A stretch of DNA of 64,000 nt from Flavobacteriales bacterium 33_180_T64 (GTDB taxonomy: Bacteria > Bacteroidota > Bacteroidia > Flavobacteriales > Flavobacteriaceae), in contig MAAQ01000012.1 in NCBI GenBank assembly GCA_002162685.1, forward strand, positions 62,001-126,000, in the 5' to 3' direction. Position 1 is the first letter of the stretch. Each line of letters starts with the position of its first letter. The notes under the pieces were generated by a model that saw only the letters and a program-made list of their open reading frames with translations, was not told where the DNA came from and did not search any database. A program made the position numbers and the translations under genes. Of the stretch, positions 9,138 to 18,653 are shown piece by piece.

Positions 9138-10865
9138 ATGAAACACATTGAACCTCAATTACTAGAGCGTGTTAATACTTGGTTAACTCCTGCTTTTGAT
9201 CAAGAGACTCAAAACCACATAAAAAATTTAATTGCCAATAATACAGACGAATTAAATGAGAGTTTCTACAAAGACCTTGAGTTTGGAACAGGTGGAATGC
9301 GCGGTATAATGGGAATTGGCACTAACCGTATAAATAAATTTACGCTTGGCAAAAACACCCAAGGATTGAGCAATTATATGAAAACTCAATTTCCTTCGGA
9401 AACATTAAAAGTCGCTATTGCTTTCGATTGTAGACATAATAGTAAATCATTAGCAAAAGTAGTTGCAGATGTGTTTTCTGCAAATGGAATTCAGGTTTTT
9501 CTTTTCGAAGATTTACGAGCAACACCCGAGCTTTCTTTTGCACTTAAACATTTAGGTTGCCACTGCGGAATTGTTTTAACCGCATCTCATAATCCACCAG
9601 AATATAATGGCTATAAAGTCTATTGGCAAGATGGCGGACAACTAGTTCCACCACAAGATGCTGAAATTATTGCAGAGATTAATCGTTTAGATTACGCTGA
9701 AATAAAATTCGATGCTAATGAAGCTAACATTGAATATATAGGCACAACTGTTGATGATGTTTTTATTGATAACTCAGTAAAAAACGGAAGTTTTGATACC
9801 TCAACTGAGACAAGACAAAACTTAAATATTGTTTTTACATCTTTACACGGAACGTCTATAACTGCTATTCCAGAAACCTTAAAACGTGCTGGATATACTA
9901 ATGTGAACATTGTTGAAGAACAACGCGAACCTAATGGTGATTTTCCAACTGTAAAATCGCCAAACCCCGAAGAACCTGAAGCCTTAAAAATGGCGATAGA
10001 ACTTGCCGAAAAAGTTGAAGGAGATATTGTGATTGGTACAGATCCAGATTGTGATCGCTTAGGTGTTGCAGTTCGTAATTTAGAAAATGAACTCGTTATA
10101 CTCAACGGAAATCAAACCATGATTTTAATGACCGATTTCCTTTTAAAACAATGGAAAAACTCTAATAGAATTAATGGCAATCAATTTGTAGGTTCTACTA
10201 TTGTATCTACACCTATGATGTCTGTCTTAACCAATGCTTATGATGTAGAATGTAAAATTGGCTTAACAGGTTTTAAATGGATTGCTAAAATGATAAAAGA
10301 CTTTCCTACACTAGATTTTATTGGTGGTGGCGAAGAAAGCTTTGGGTTTATGGTTGGTGATTTCGTAAGAGATAAAGATGCGGTAACTTCGACCTTATTA
10401 GCCTGCGAAATTGCAGCGCAAGCTAAAGCTAACGGAATCACAATGTATAAAGCTTTAATAGATTTATATATTGAACATGGTTTTTATAAAGAACGCTTAG
10501 TATCGATAACTAAAAAAGGGATTGAAGGTGCTCAAGAAATCAAACAAATGATGGTTGATGCACGCGAAAATCCATTACACGAAGTTAATGACTCAAAAGT
10601 TGTGCGAATTGAAGACTACCAATTATCTATTGTAAAAGATTTGATCTCTGGAGAAGAACAAGCTATCGATATTCCTAAGTCTAATGTATTGATCTATTAT
10701 ACTGAAGATGGAAGTAAAATAGCATTAAGACCTAGTGGAACTGAACCTAAAATAAAATTCTACATAAGCGTAAATACGACATTAGACACTATGACAGCAT
10801 TTAAAGCAACGGAACAAAAATTGGAAGCTCGTATTGATAGCATCTTAAAAGACATGAATCTATAA
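9138..10865 (+). CDS. phosphoglucomutase/phosphomannomutase family enzyme
   Basis: A 575-residue alpha-D-phosphohexomutase interconverting sugar 1- and 6-phosphates in the cytoplasm. All four family motifs are visible: the phosphoserine loop [13 protein letters not shown] with catalytic Ser150, the magnesium loop GTDPDCDR, the sugar-binding loop GGGEESFG, and the phosphate-binding loop [10 protein letters not shown] near the C-terminus. The length and the [11 protein letters not shown] block near residue 50 place it in the longer PGM2-like branch common in Bacteroidota. It lies 3 nt before the ABC exporter gene, so the two are translationally close. Glucose versus mannose or pentose preference cannot be decided from the sequence. 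Confidence 0.93.
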   Translation: MKHIEPQLLERVNTWLTPAFDQETQNHIKNLIANNTDELNESFYKDLEFGTGGMRGIMGIGTNRINKFTLGKNTQGLSNYMKTQFPSETLKVAIAFDCRHNSKSLAKVVADVFSANGIQVFLFEDLRATPELSFALKHLGCHCGIVLTASHNPPEYNGYKVYWQDGGQLVPPQDAEIIAEINRLDYAEIKFDANEANIEYIGTTVDDVFIDNSVKNGSFDTSTETRQNLNIVFTSLHGTSITAIPETLKRAGYTNVNIVEEQREPNGDFPTVKSPNPEEPEALKMAIELAEKVEGDIVIGTDPDCDRLGVAVRNLENELVILNGNQTMILMTDFLLKQWKNSNRINGNQFVGSTIVSTPMMSVLTNAYDVECKIGLTGFKWIAKMIKDFPTLDFIGGGEESFGFMVGDFVRDKDAVTSTLLACEIAAQAKANGITMYKALIDLYIEHGFYKERLVSITKKGIEGAQEIKQMMVDARENPLHEVNDSKVVRIEDYQLSIVKDLISGEEQAIDIPKSNVLIYYTEDGSKIALRPSGTEPKIKFYISVNTTLDTMTAFKATEQKLEARIDSILKDMNL

Positions 10866-10868
10866 TTA

Positions 10869-12695
10869 ATGGATTATTTTAAACAAATACTTCGCTTTGC
10901 AACTCCATATAAAAGTTATGCTATTTTAAATATTATAGCAAATACGTTTTATGCTTTATTTTCTGGCTTATCATTTATGGTATTAATGCCTTTATTAAAA
11001 GTTTTATTTGATAAAGACACAGAGAGAATAGTAGTAAAACCAACTTACAACGGATTTACGGAAGCTGCTACATATTTTAATGACTATCTAAATTATCATA
11101 TAAGTGAACTAGCCGATAATGATGCCGGAAAAGCCTTAAGTTTTGTTATTATATTAATTCTTACTGTTTTCTTTCTCAAAAATATATCGAACTACTTAGC
11201 CATGTATTTTATTACATTCTTAAGAAACGGTGCTTTAAAAGATATAAGAAATGAGCTTTATGACAAAACTATTGAATTACCGCTTTCTTATTTTTCTGAA
11301 AAGAGAAAAGGAGATATTATGGCTAGATTAGGCACAGATGTATTAGAAATACAACATTCATTTTTATCTATTTTAGAACTACTATTTAGAGAACCGCTAA
11401 CAATTATTTTTACCATTTTATTTATGCTAACGATTAGTGTAAAACTTACACTTTTTGTATTCATATTCATCCCAATATCTGGAATCATTATTTCATTAAT
11501 TGGGAAAAGCTTAAAAAAGAAATCAGATAAAGTTCAAAAAGAACAAGGTTATTTTTTATCATTATTAGAAGAATCGCTAGGAGGTTTAAAAGTTATTAAA
11601 GGCTTTAATATGGAAAGTATCTTTAATAAGAAATTTCAAGATTCAACGAAACGATTCTTTCATTATTCAAACTCATTACTTAATAGAACCAACCTAGCAA
11701 AACCAACAAGTGAGTTTTTAGGCATAGGCGTTATTGGTGTTTTATTATGGTTTGGAGGACGTATGGTATTAGTGCATGAAACTCTTGAAAGTGAGCAATT
11801 TTTAACATTCATGGGACTTGCATATAATATTTTAACACCTGCCAAAGCAATTAGTAAAGCAAGTTATAGTGTTAAAAAAGGGAATGCAGCAGCAGAACGT
11901 GTTTTAGAAATATTAAATACAGAATCACCTTTAAAGGATAAACCAAATGCGATATCCAAAGCTGATTTTACTTCAGAAATAATACTAAACAATGTCTCTT
12001 TTAAATATGAAGACAATTTAGTTCTTAAAGATTTTTCTATAACAGTACCTAAAGGAAAAACGGTAGCTCTCGTTGGACAATCTGGAAGTGGTAAATCTAC
12101 AATAGCCAATTTAGTAACGCGCTTTTACGATGTTACTGGTGGAGATATTTCTATCGATGGAACAGATATTAGAAACCTTACGAAACATTCGCTTCGAGAT
12201 TTAATGGGATTGGTGACTCAAGACTCTATACTCTTTAATGATACGGTTAAAAACAATATTCTTTTAGGTAAAGAGCATGCCTCCGATGAAGACATTATTA
12301 AGGCCTTAAAAATTGCGAACGCCTGGGAGTTTGTTAAAGATTTACCTAACGGAATTGACACTAATATTGGTGATTCTGGTGGGAAGTTATCTGGTGGACA
12401 ACAGCAACGTTTAAGCATAGCTAGAGCAGTATTAAAGAATCCGCCAATTATGATTCTAGATGAGGCGACTTCTGCCTTAGATACAGAAAGTGAACGTATT
12501 GTTCAAAATGCTTTAGAGAATATGATGAAAAACAGAACCTCTATTGTGATTGCTCATCGATTGTCTACAATACAAAATGCAGATGAGATTATTGTGATGC
12601 AAAAAGGACAAATTGCTGAACAAGGAACACATAGTGAACTTATTTCTAAAAATGGCGTATACAAAAAATTAGTAGATATGCAGAGTTTTGAATAA
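10869..12695 (+). CDS. MsbA-like ABC exporter (fused membrane and ATPase domains)
   Basis: A 608-residue half-transporter. About 340 residues of six-helix exporter membrane domain (including LSYFSEKRKGDIMARLGTDV) are followed by an ATPase domain. The ATPase has Walker A GQSGSGKST, Q-loop LVTQDS, signature LSGGQQQR, Walker B IMILDEATS and the H-loop in IVIAHRLST. The protein presumably acts as a homodimer. This branch includes lipid A flippase MsbA and related lipid or peptide exporters; in flavobacteria the gene often follows the phosphohexomutase, as here. MsbA function is plausible but not proved, since several paralogues are usual per genome. Confidence 0.9.
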   Translation: MDYFKQILRFATPYKSYAILNIIANTFYALFSGLSFMVLMPLLKVLFDKDTERIVVKPTYNGFTEAATYFNDYLNYHISELADNDAGKALSFVIILILTVFFLKNISNYLAMYFITFLRNGALKDIRNELYDKTIELPLSYFSEKRKGDIMARLGTDVLEIQHSFLSILELLFREPLTIIFTILFMLTISVKLTLFVFIFIPISGIIISLIGKSLKKKSDKVQKEQGYFLSLLEESLGGLKVIKGFNMESIFNKKFQDSTKRFFHYSNSLLNRTNLAKPTSEFLGIGVIGVLLWFGGRMVLVHETLESEQFLTFMGLAYNILTPAKAISKASYSVKKGNAAAERVLEILNTESPLKDKPNAISKADFTSEIILNNVSFKYEDNLVLKDFSITVPKGKTVALVGQSGSGKSTIANLVTRFYDVTGGDISIDGTDIRNLTKHSLRDLMGLVTQDSILFNDTVKNNILLGKEHASDEDIIKALKIANAWEFVKDLPNGIDTNIGDSGGKLSGGQQQRLSIARAVLKNPPIMILDEATSALDTESERIVQNALENMMKNRTSIVIAHRLSTIQNADEIIVMQKGQIAEQGTHSELISKNGVYKKLVDMQSFE

Positions 12696-12730
12696 AATAA
12701 ACGCATTTAAATATCATATAATAACAACGG

Positions 12731-12760
12731 AAAAGGATGCAATAAAAATTGCATCCTTTT
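12731..12760 (+). terminator. intrinsic terminator after the exporter gene
   Basis: A perfect 13-bp inverted repeat (12731-12743 and 12748-12760) with an AAAA loop, ending in TTTT followed by CGTTT. It lies 36 nt after the exporter stop and closes the transcript. Confidence 0.85.
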
Positions 12761-12946
12761 CGTTTCTATTACCATATTTGGGGACAATGGTAATATTTAA
12801 GTAGGTTAGGCTGAGACAAACATAAATGAAATTAATGTACTATGCAAGAAAAAAGTGCATTTCATCGTTATTTTTTACACTTAATCGATATAATTTAATG
12901 TAAATACCTGATTATTACCTATTTATAAAAAATAATATTTTTCATT

Positions 12947-12974
12947 AAACTTTCAGTAAATTTAAAAGTCTAAG
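12947..12974 (+). promoter_or_regulatory. candidate ECF-type promoter of the first sigma operon
   Basis: AAACTTTCA (12947-12955), a 12-nt spacer, then GTCTAAG (12968-12974), 15 nt before the TTG start at 12990. The layout recalls ECF autoregulatory promoters with a CGTC-like -10, and it differs from the element used by the second sigma locus. With only one copy in the window it is a weak call. The rest of the gap 12761-12946 holds an 8-bp inverted repeat (12768-12775 and 12787-12794) and nothing else recognised. Confidence 0.3.
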
Positions 12975-12989
12975 TAAAAAAGCTATTTA

Positions 12990-13532
12990 TTGGATCAGGA
13001 ACAAGAATTCATACAACAACTCAAGAACTCATCTACAAAAGAAGCAGCCTTTAAAGAACTCTTAAAACTTTACAAAGAGCGTCTCTATTGGCATATACGA
13101 CATATTGTAAAATCTCATGACGATACAGATGATGTATTACAAAACACCTATATTAAAATCTATAAAAACATTCATAACTTTAAGGGCGATAGTAAATTAT
13201 TTTCTTGGATGTATCGTATTGCAACTAATGAATCTATAACTCATATTAATAAAAATGCGAAGCGTTTACACCTCTCTAATGAAGAAACCTATCAACATCT
13301 AATTAATACTATAAAAGCAGATGTATATTTTGAAGGTGATGACATTCAATATAAATTGCAACAGGCTATTTCTATTTTACCTGAAAAGCAACAACTCGTT
13401 TTTAATATGAAATATTTTCAAGATATTAAATATAGAGAGATGTCTGAAATTTTAGAAACCAGCGAAGGTGCTTTAAAAGCATCTTACCACATCGCAGTTA
13501 AAAAAATTGAAGCTTTTTTAACCCAAGATTAA
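12990..13532 (+). CDS. ECF-type RNA polymerase sigma factor (first copy)
   Basis: A 180-residue sigma-70 family protein with only regions 2 and 4. Region 2 (about 20-90) contains DDVLQNTYIKIYKNIHNFKGDSKLFSWMYRIATNE. Region 4 (about 120-175) contains LPEKQQLVFNMKYFQDIKYREMSEILETSEGALKASYHIAVKKIE. The only plausible start is TTG at 12990, since the next in-frame ATG lies inside region 2. A single-membrane-segment protein and a Spy/CpxP-like periplasmic protein follow, so this is a typical flavobacterial ECF operon with membrane and periplasmic control. The regulated genes outside the operon are not known. Confidence 0.92.
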   Translation: MDQEQEFIQQLKNSSTKEAAFKELLKLYKERLYWHIRHIVKSHDDTDDVLQNTYIKIYKNIHNFKGDSKLFSWMYRIATNESITHINKNAKRLHLSNEETYQHLINTIKADVYFEGDDIQYKLQQAISILPEKQQLVFNMKYFQDIKYREMSEILETSEGALKASYHIAVKKIEAFLTQD

Positions 13533-13562
13533 ACTAAATAAAGACTTGATAGTCTTATAAGT

Positions 13563-14057
13563 ATGACACAAAAAAAACTAGATACTATTAAAACTTCAGG
13601 ATTTAAAACGCCTAAAGATTACTTTTCTCAAGTAGAAGAGCAAATTCTTAATGAAGTCTCGTTAATAGATAAAGCAAATCATTCTGGTTTTGAAGTTCCT
13701 GGTTCATATTTTGAGTCCCTTGAAAGTAAAATACTGGATAAAGTAAACCCGAAAAATGACACACCAGTTATTTCATTATTTAGCTGGAAAAAATTAGTCT
13801 ATACGTCTGCAATTGCTGCGTCTTTAATTTTAATGTTTACTATTTTTACTCCTTCAGAAATAACTTTTGAAGATATTGAAACGGCTTCTATTGAATATTA
13901 TATAGAGCAAGAAGGGTTTTCAAACTATGACCTAGCATCGCTTTTAACTGAGGAGGAATTAAGCACAGTCAACTTTATAGACAACGAAATACTTGAAGAA
14001 ACGATTGAAGATTATCTATTAGACAATGTTGATATTGAAGAACTAATTATAGAATAA
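13563..14057 (+). CDS. probable anti-sigma factor with one membrane segment
   Basis: A 164-residue protein with a basic, soluble N-terminal part (about 1-75), one membrane segment near residues 78-97 (around AAASLILMFTIF), and a very acidic C-terminal part rich in Glu, Asp and Ile. The topology would place the N-terminus in the cytoplasm and the acidic tail in the periplasm. Within the N-terminal part the pattern GF-(K/E)-(T/V)-P-x-x-Y-F occurs twice (GFKTPKDYFS and GFEVPGSYFE). This repeat is seen in flavobacterial proteins encoded directly after ECF sigma genes. The anti-sigma role is inferred from position and topology; no zinc-binding anti-sigma motif is present. Confidence 0.6.
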   Translation: MTQKKLDTIKTSGFKTPKDYFSQVEEQILNEVSLIDKANHSGFEVPGSYFESLESKILDKVNPKNDTPVISLFSWKKLVYTSAIAASLILMFTIFTPSEITFEDIETASIEYYIEQEGFSNYDLASLLTEEELSTVNFIDNEILEETIEDYLLDNVDIEELIIE

Positions 14058-14061
14058 CATC

Positions 14062-14511
14062 ATGAAAAAGACATTTATAACACTATTATTTATAACATTA
14101 ACTTTTTGTGCATTTGGGCAAAAAAGAGTAAGGCATGAACGTATCAAAACTTTGAAAATTGCTTTTATTACTGAGAAACTACAACTTAGTCAAATCGAAG
14201 CTCAAAAATTCTGGCCAATCTATAATGCCTTCGAAAAAGAAATGGAAATGCATAAATTAAGTGCTCGCGAAAAACGACATAATTTAAACATAGAAACATT
14301 AACAGAAAGTCAAGCAAAAAAGACATTATCAGATTTCTTAGCATTTGAAAAAGAATTACAAGAACTTAAAGTTGATTTAGTAGAAAGTTTACTTACAGCT
14401 ATTCCTGCGAAAAAAATTATCTTATTAAAACTTGTAGAAGAACAATTTAATAAGCATATGCTTGAAGAGTTTAGGAAACGACGCGATAAATTTAGAAAAA
14501 ACACACCTTAA
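14062..14511 (+). CDS. Spy/CpxP-like periplasmic protein of the ECF operon
   Basis: A 149-residue exported protein: the signal peptide MKKTFITLLFITLTFCAFGQ is followed by a highly charged, almost entirely helical mature region. The block ITEKLQLSQIEAQKFWPIYNAFEKEM is typical of flavobacterial proteins annotated as sensors of ECF-type sigma factors. They resemble the LTxxQ family of Spy/CpxP chaperone-like proteins. It starts 4 nt after the anti-sigma-like gene and is last in the operon. A sensing or buffering role for envelope stress or metals is an inference from the family and from operon position. Confidence 0.7.
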   Translation: MKKTFITLLFITLTFCAFGQKRVRHERIKTLKIAFITEKLQLSQIEAQKFWPIYNAFEKEMEMHKLSAREKRHNLNIETLTESQAKKTLSDFLAFEKELQELKVDLVESLLTAIPAKKIILLKLVEEQFNKHMLEEFRKRRDKFRKNTP

Positions 14512-14512
14512 C

Positions 14513-14538
14513 AAAAAGAAGCCAATCGGCTTCTTTTT
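14513..14538. terminator. terminator between convergent genes
   Basis: An 11-bp inverted repeat (14513-14523 and 14528-14538) with loop AATC, A-rich on the left and T-rich on the right. It can therefore end both the first sigma operon and the converging minus-strand gene at 14539-15660. Confidence 0.85.
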
Positions 14539-15660
14539 TTATTCTCTAAACGTTAATTTAGAAATTCGTCCACGTCCAGCAGCATAAGCTACACTATCAT
14601 TTAAAAACCGAATAGTATAAAAGCCTTTGTCACTTAAATGTGTCCAACTATTACCAGCATCATTACTATAATCAATTCCCTTAAAACCTACAGCAACCAG
14701 TTCTTTAGCATTACTATTAGGCACATATTGCACACAACTACGATAACCAGGTGATTGATTTTTAGCGACGAGTTGCCATGTTTTCCCTCCATCTTGAGTT
14801 CTTATTTTATTAGCACTACTGTCTGCTGGTTTTGTATAATCACCTCCAATAGCAAAACCGTTTTGATCATCATAAAAATCGAGTGAATACATCCCTGTAG
14901 TTTCAAAACCTTGAACGATTGGTGTTTCAAAAACTTCCCAAGTATCTCCTTTATCTGGTGAATATAAAATACGGCTTGCTTTTCCTCCTGTAGCTACCCA
15001 AGTCTTATCGCCAACAATAGCAATATTAGTATCACTAGCAGCAAAAGCAGCTTCACCATCTTTAGTTTTTGGCAAATCATCACAAGATAATTTTGTCCAA
15101 GTATTACCTCCATCTCGTGTTACAATAATACTCATGCAGTCTTCGGTTGGATCACCAATAGCAAGACCTTCGTTATCATTCCAGAACTCTAAAGAATCAT
15201 AAAAGGCATTTGGATGATTCTCTTGGTAGACAATTTTATTCTTTTCTAAATCTGCATCAAGTGCGTAAAGCAAAGCAGGTGACCCTATGCTGATACCAAA
15301 CCCCTTTTCTTTAGTTGCAGCCAAAGCTCTAAAATTCAACTTCAATGTATCTGTTGATAAATTTATTTTATGAGAATAATAGGGTTTATTTTTCAAAGAA
15401 TCCACATGACTAAAAAGAGAGTTTGGTAGTAAAATGCCAAACTCACCGTTTGAAGTTAAATAAGCAGGCGCTATAAATTCAGATTCGATAATCTCTAAAG
15501 CTCTTACATTTAATAATGAGTCTTGAATTAAAGTTTTAACTTCAACAGTTTTAAAGCCACTATAAAGTCTTTCAAAACGTTCATTATATTTTCTAATACT
15601 ACAGCCTCCAATTCCAATACTTATGACTATAATAGCAATAATAAAAACTGTCTTTTTCAT
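14539..15660 (-). CDS. Ycf48/BNR-repeat propeller lipoprotein
   Basis: A 373-residue lipoprotein: the signal sequence ends in a lipobox around GIGGCS. The mature part has repeats with the Asp-box-like pattern S/T-x-D-x-G-x-T-W: TRDGGNTWTKL, SPDKGDTWEVF, TQDGGKTWQLV and SNDAGNSWTHL. This is the fold of Ycf48-like and sialidase/sortilin-type propellers. Flavobacterial homologues are often labelled oxidoreductase without experimental support. It stands alone, converging on the first sigma operon across a shared terminator. A binding or assembly role at the periplasmic face is likely; a catalytic activity is not shown. Confidence 0.8.
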   Translation of the reverse strand: MKKTVFIIAIIVISIGIGGCSIRKYNERFERLYSGFKTVEVKTLIQDSLLNVRALEIIESEFIAPAYLTSNGEFGILLPNSLFSHVDSLKNKPYYSHKINLSTDTLKLNFRALAATKEKGFGISIGSPALLYALDADLEKNKIVYQENHPNAFYDSLEFWNDNEGLAIGDPTEDCMSIIVTRDGGNTWTKLSCDDLPKTKDGEAAFAASDTNIAIVGDKTWVATGGKASRILYSPDKGDTWEVFETPIVQGFETTGMYSLDFYDDQNGFAIGGDYTKPADSSANKIRTQDGGKTWQLVAKNQSPGYRSCVQYVPNSNAKELVAVGFKGIDYSNDAGNSWTHLSDKGFYTIRFLNDSVAYAAGRGRISKLTFRE

Positions 15661-15687
15661 GAGTTATAAATTTCTATAAAAATAGAA

Positions 15688-15714
15688 AAGCTCCGTGACC
15701 TAATCACGAAGCTT
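15688..15714 (-). terminator. terminator of the YHYH operon
   Basis: Interrupted inverted repeat: AAGCT-C-CGTGA (15688-15698) and TCACG-A-AGCTT (15704-15714). On the minus strand it is followed by TTTCTATTTTT. It lies 26 nt after the stop of the gene at 15741-16322. Confidence 0.7.
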
Positions 15715-15740
15715 CTCAAAATTAACATTAATCTAATCAA

Positions 15741-16322
15741 TCAAAAATTTATTATTTTTCTTTTTTTAAAATAAAACAAGGCGGCACAAACAACTAAAAT
15801 TGACAGGTAATAATACTTATAGCTCTTAAGATGACTTTCTTGTCTAGAATTTATTATAAAACGAGTTACTTTATTAGTTGTCATATATTCTAAATGTTGT
15901 CCCTCAAATTGCAACTTATGATAATTACTTTGAGGCTTTTTTAAATTACACATAATAGTATTAGTAACTGTATCAAAATATTTACCTTCAAAAGTTAGAA
16001 CGTAATTATTCTGATGTGAATGTCCTTTAGAAACTCCTTCTCTAACAGACACTAAAGACAATGCTTTACTGGCATTACTAATTTTAAAATTATCCTTTAT
16101 ATAACTAAAAAAAGCTGTATCAAATTCGTGTTGCTCTTTTGAATTTTCTAATTCGGGGAATGCTCTTAATACTGCAGTTCTTATACTCCAAGGAAACTCA
16201 GCTTTTACTACAACTACATTGTCTTTTTGTTCAATTACAAAAAAAGCTTTATCTGCATCATGGGCATATCCAAAATTAATGAATGCACAAATAACTATTA
16301 AAATACAGCTTGACCATTTCAT
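15741..16322 (-). CDS. exported protein of unknown function with C-terminal anchor
   Basis: A 193-residue protein beginning MKWSSCILIVICAFINFGYAH, a signal peptide, and ending in a membrane segment (YYYLSILVVCAALFYF) with a basic tail. The bulk would face the periplasm. I do not recognise the family. I choose the start at 16322, 1 nt after the stop of the YHYH gene, over a longer reading from 16391 that would overlap that gene by 68 bases. It is the last gene of the sigma-controlled YHYH transcript and is probably translated by coupling to the gene before it. A Gly-His-Ser-His string occurs near the middle. Confidence 0.65.
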   Translation of the reverse strand: MKWSSCILIVICAFINFGYAHDADKAFFVIEQKDNVVVVKAEFPWSIRTAVLRAFPELENSKEQHEFDTAFFSYIKDNFKISNASKALSLVSVREGVSKGHSHQNNYVLTFEGKYFDTVTNTIMCNLKKPQSNYHKLQFEGQHLEYMTTNKVTRFIINSRQESHLKSYKYYYLSILVVCAALFYFKKRKIINF

Positions 16323-16323
16323 A

Positions 16324-17415
16324 TTACGCTCCAATTGCAAAATCATTTGAAGGTGTGCCTTTAAAAAATCTAGGTATACTAGGAAACTCATCGGTAATCA
16401 CATAATAAAATGTACCTAAAGGGTATTCTGGAGTAACACCAGTTCGTCCATTAAACATATCTAAAGTCCCTAAACCATCCACATATTCATAATCATTTGA
16501 ATACACACCATTGTACACATCACAAGGTGCAGTAACACCATCTCCTCCTCTATCTCCAGATTTTAATTGATAACTTGAACTCATTTCAATAACTCCTGAA
16601 GTGTTATCTACGGCATCTATATATGCGTATTTATAATAAACTGGAAATCCATCTGCAGCATAACCTATTAAAGTCATCGTATCTGAAGGTACATTTAAAG
16701 ATTCTAAAAACAATGTTGGAGAACCATGATAGTGATATTTTCCGGTAGGCTGTACATGTGCATTATTGCAATCTACTCCTAAATTAACATTTAAAGCCTC
16801 TAAATTCCATTCCCAGTTTACGTTTGCACTCATAATACCTTCATGAGGAAAAGGTTCAGCAGCAATGGGATCTAACTCTACTCCATTAAGCAACACGCCA
16901 AATGAATATTGAGGTCCTGCATTGGGTCCTAGTCCTGTTGTTGACAATAGAGGTGTTACTGTTATAGCTTCAGTAGGATTCATTGTAATAGTATAACTTG
17001 CGTTTTGCTCGGAAATAGCATTGGGATTTAAAGCTCCTGCCATCATACCAAATAAACCTACCATATGATCTGGTATATTATTAGCTGTTATTATTCTGTT
17101 TGCCCCAGAAATAGTTTCACTAAATACATTTGTAAATACTAAAGTTTGGTCACAAACTCCTCTAGAACTATCAAGGGCCTGGTCTGAAGTACAGTCTACA
17201 ATCATTATATCATCATCAGTGTCTGTATTATCTAAGACATAACTATTTGGTTGTTCACATGCACTTAATGATACATTTGGATTTCCTAATCCATCATTAT
17301 CAAGATCTTGATACCATATAAACTCTGTACAAGAACTATCATCATCACTAGAACAAGCATAAAATGCAATACCTACGGATATCGTAAGAAATAAAACTTT
17401 AAAATAATTTTTCAT
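16324..17415 (-). CDS. YHYH-domain lipoprotein
   Basis: A 363-residue lipoprotein (lipobox ending at Cys21, FYACSSDDD). Residues 35-75 hold a short Asp-rich calcium-type repeat (DLDNDGLGNPNV and DNTDTDDD). The rest is a YHYH domain: VQPTGKYHYHGSP at about residues 221-233, the downstream GYAADGFPVYY, and a C-terminal block ending in TDEFPSIPRFFKG. The domain is named for its Tyr-His-Tyr-His motif and has no established biochemical function; the clustered His residues make metal binding plausible. Its own ECF-type promoter lies at 17447-17476. A paralogue with EF-hands is encoded immediately upstream, which suggests a related role at the cell surface. Confidence 0.88.
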   Translation of the reverse strand: MKNYFKVLFLTISVGIAFYACSSDDDSSCTEFIWYQDLDNDGLGNPNVSLSACEQPNSYVLDNTDTDDDIMIVDCTSDQALDSSRGVCDQTLVFTNVFSETISGANRIITANNIPDHMVGLFGMMAGALNPNAISEQNASYTITMNPTEAITVTPLLSTTGLGPNAGPQYSFGVLLNGVELDPIAAEPFPHEGIMSANVNWEWNLEALNVNLGVDCNNAHVQPTGKYHYHGSPTLFLESLNVPSDTMTLIGYAADGFPVYYKYAYIDAVDNTSGVIEMSSSYQLKSGDRGGDGVTAPCDVYNGVYSNDYEYVDGLGTLDMFNGRTGVTPEYPLGTFYYVITDEFPSIPRFFKGTPSNDFAIGA

Positions 17416-17446
17416 TGATATTAGTGTTATTAGTTAATTGTATTGT

Positions 17447-17476
17447 TTTAGATGTGCTTTCTAAAACAAACTTGTG
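17447..17476 (-). promoter_or_regulatory. ECF sigma promoter of the YHYH operon
   Basis: On the minus strand CACAAGTTT (17476-17468), a 12-nt spacer, and ACATCTAAA (17455-17447), 31 nt before the ATG at 17415. Both nonamers and the spacing are identical to the promoters at 19177-19206 and 20740-20769. Confidence 0.85.
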
Positions 17477-17501
17477 GTTCTTATCAATTAATAAGTTCTT
17501 C

Positions 17502-18620
17502 TTATTGCCTACCGTTTTGAGATCCACGTTTATTTGATTTAAGTACTTTCTCTATTTCCTCTTTAGAAAGAAACCCATCATCATTAATGTCTATTTCAGA
17601 AAAGTTATTAGACAATGGCCCTTTGACTTCCTGTTTTGAAAGTTGACCATCTTTATTAGTATCCATGTGTTCAAATAGCTGAGTAACATTCATCTGTCCA
17701 TCTTGACTTCGTTCTCCTCTTCCTCCTTGTTGTTGTCTAGGCGGACCTTGTCGTTCTTTTTGAGCAACTTCTCCCATTAAACATCGGCTCACATAAGGAA
17801 ATGTATCCGTAACGAGATACATATATTCTCCATCAATTGTAATCCCATTACATTCATCTAAATCACCTGAACCAGCTACATATTCAAAATCTGAAGTAAA
17901 AGTCCCGTCATGATGTCCACCTACAGAAACATCCATACTATGCATTGGGTTCTCATAGGTACAATCTTCACCTTTACGATTACCTTCAACAGCATTATAA
18001 CTTGATTTATAAGTGCCTTTTTTAGAAAAATAGATAGGAAAACCATCATGTGCAAAACCAATATGTACTAAGTCTTCACCAGTATCAAAATTTTCAATAA
18101 GCGCCGTTGGTGAACCATGATAATGATAAGCACCAGTTGGCTGAACATGAGCATTATTAAAATCTAAACCTAGATTAATAACATCCTGAAAAGCTTCAAC
18201 ACGGTAGTTTTCACCTGTATCACAAACAACAACTTCAGCTGTTCCTGGCTCAAATTTCACACCGTTTAAAGCAACTCCTGGCTCTCTAATCCATTGAGCC
18301 TTTCCTGTATATTTAGGACTCATAGGAAAAGTATATGTGCGCTTCTGTGCCGAAATTGTATTCGGGTTTCCTTTCCTTGGAAAATTACCTGTGCCGTGAT
18401 TTGGTAATGCATTGGTTATCATTACACGCTTACCTGCAGTCACTGTTACTTTAGTATTCGTACCATAGTTATCATCGACTAAGTCATAGGATCCAAAATA
18501 ATCATTGTGAGCGTGTGAAGATTGTCCATTATGACTATGTGTTTTAGCTTCTTTTGGGCTATTACAACTCAACAAAAAGCTTATCATAACGATCCCTAAA
18601 CTACCATATGTTTTTCTCAT
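17502..18620 (-). CDS. YHYH-domain lipoprotein with C-terminal EF-hands
   Basis: A 372-residue lipoprotein (lipobox SFLLSC, Cys19) with a His-rich linker right after the lipidation site (THSHNGQSSHAHND). The YHYH domain spans about residues 45-285, with YHYH at 165-168, a GFAHDGFPIYF block, and TDTFPYVSRCLMG at its end. After a low-complexity Gln/Gly/Arg linker, two EF-hand calcium loops follow: residues 320-331 (DTNKDGQLSKQE) and 344-355 (DINDDGFLSKEE). The fusion of a YHYH domain to EF-hands in one protein ties the two families of this locus together. It follows the four-EF-hand gene by 33 nt and shares its promoter. Confidence 0.9.
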   Translation of the reverse strand: MRKTYGSLGIVMISFLLSCNSPKEAKTHSHNGQSSHAHNDYFGSYDLVDDNYGTNTKVTVTAGKRVMITNALPNHGTGNFPRKGNPNTISAQKRTYTFPMSPKYTGKAQWIREPGVALNGVKFEPGTAEVVVCDTGENYRVEAFQDVINLGLDFNNAHVQPTGAYHYHGSPTALIENFDTGEDLVHIGFAHDGFPIYFSKKGTYKSSYNAVEGNRKGEDCTYENPMHSMDVSVGGHHDGTFTSDFEYVAGSGDLDECNGITIDGEYMYLVTDTFPYVSRCLMGEVAQKERQGPPRQQQGGRGERSQDGQMNVTQLFEHMDTNKDGQLSKQEVKGPLSNNFSEIDINDDGFLSKEEIEKVLKSNKRGSQNGRQ

Positions 18621-18653
18621 CTTATGCTTTTATTAAAATAATATTAAACACAA

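Noticed and set aside
9692-10105. Open frame of 137 codons on the minus strand inside the phosphohexomutase gene
   Set aside because: It lies entirely within a gene with all catalytic motifs on the other strand, has Ser-rich composition typical of antisense frames, and shows no start context.
12768-12794. Inverted repeat ATTACCAT / ATGGTAAT after the exporter terminator
   Set aside because: Single copy, not next to a clear promoter; could be an operator for nothing identifiable here.
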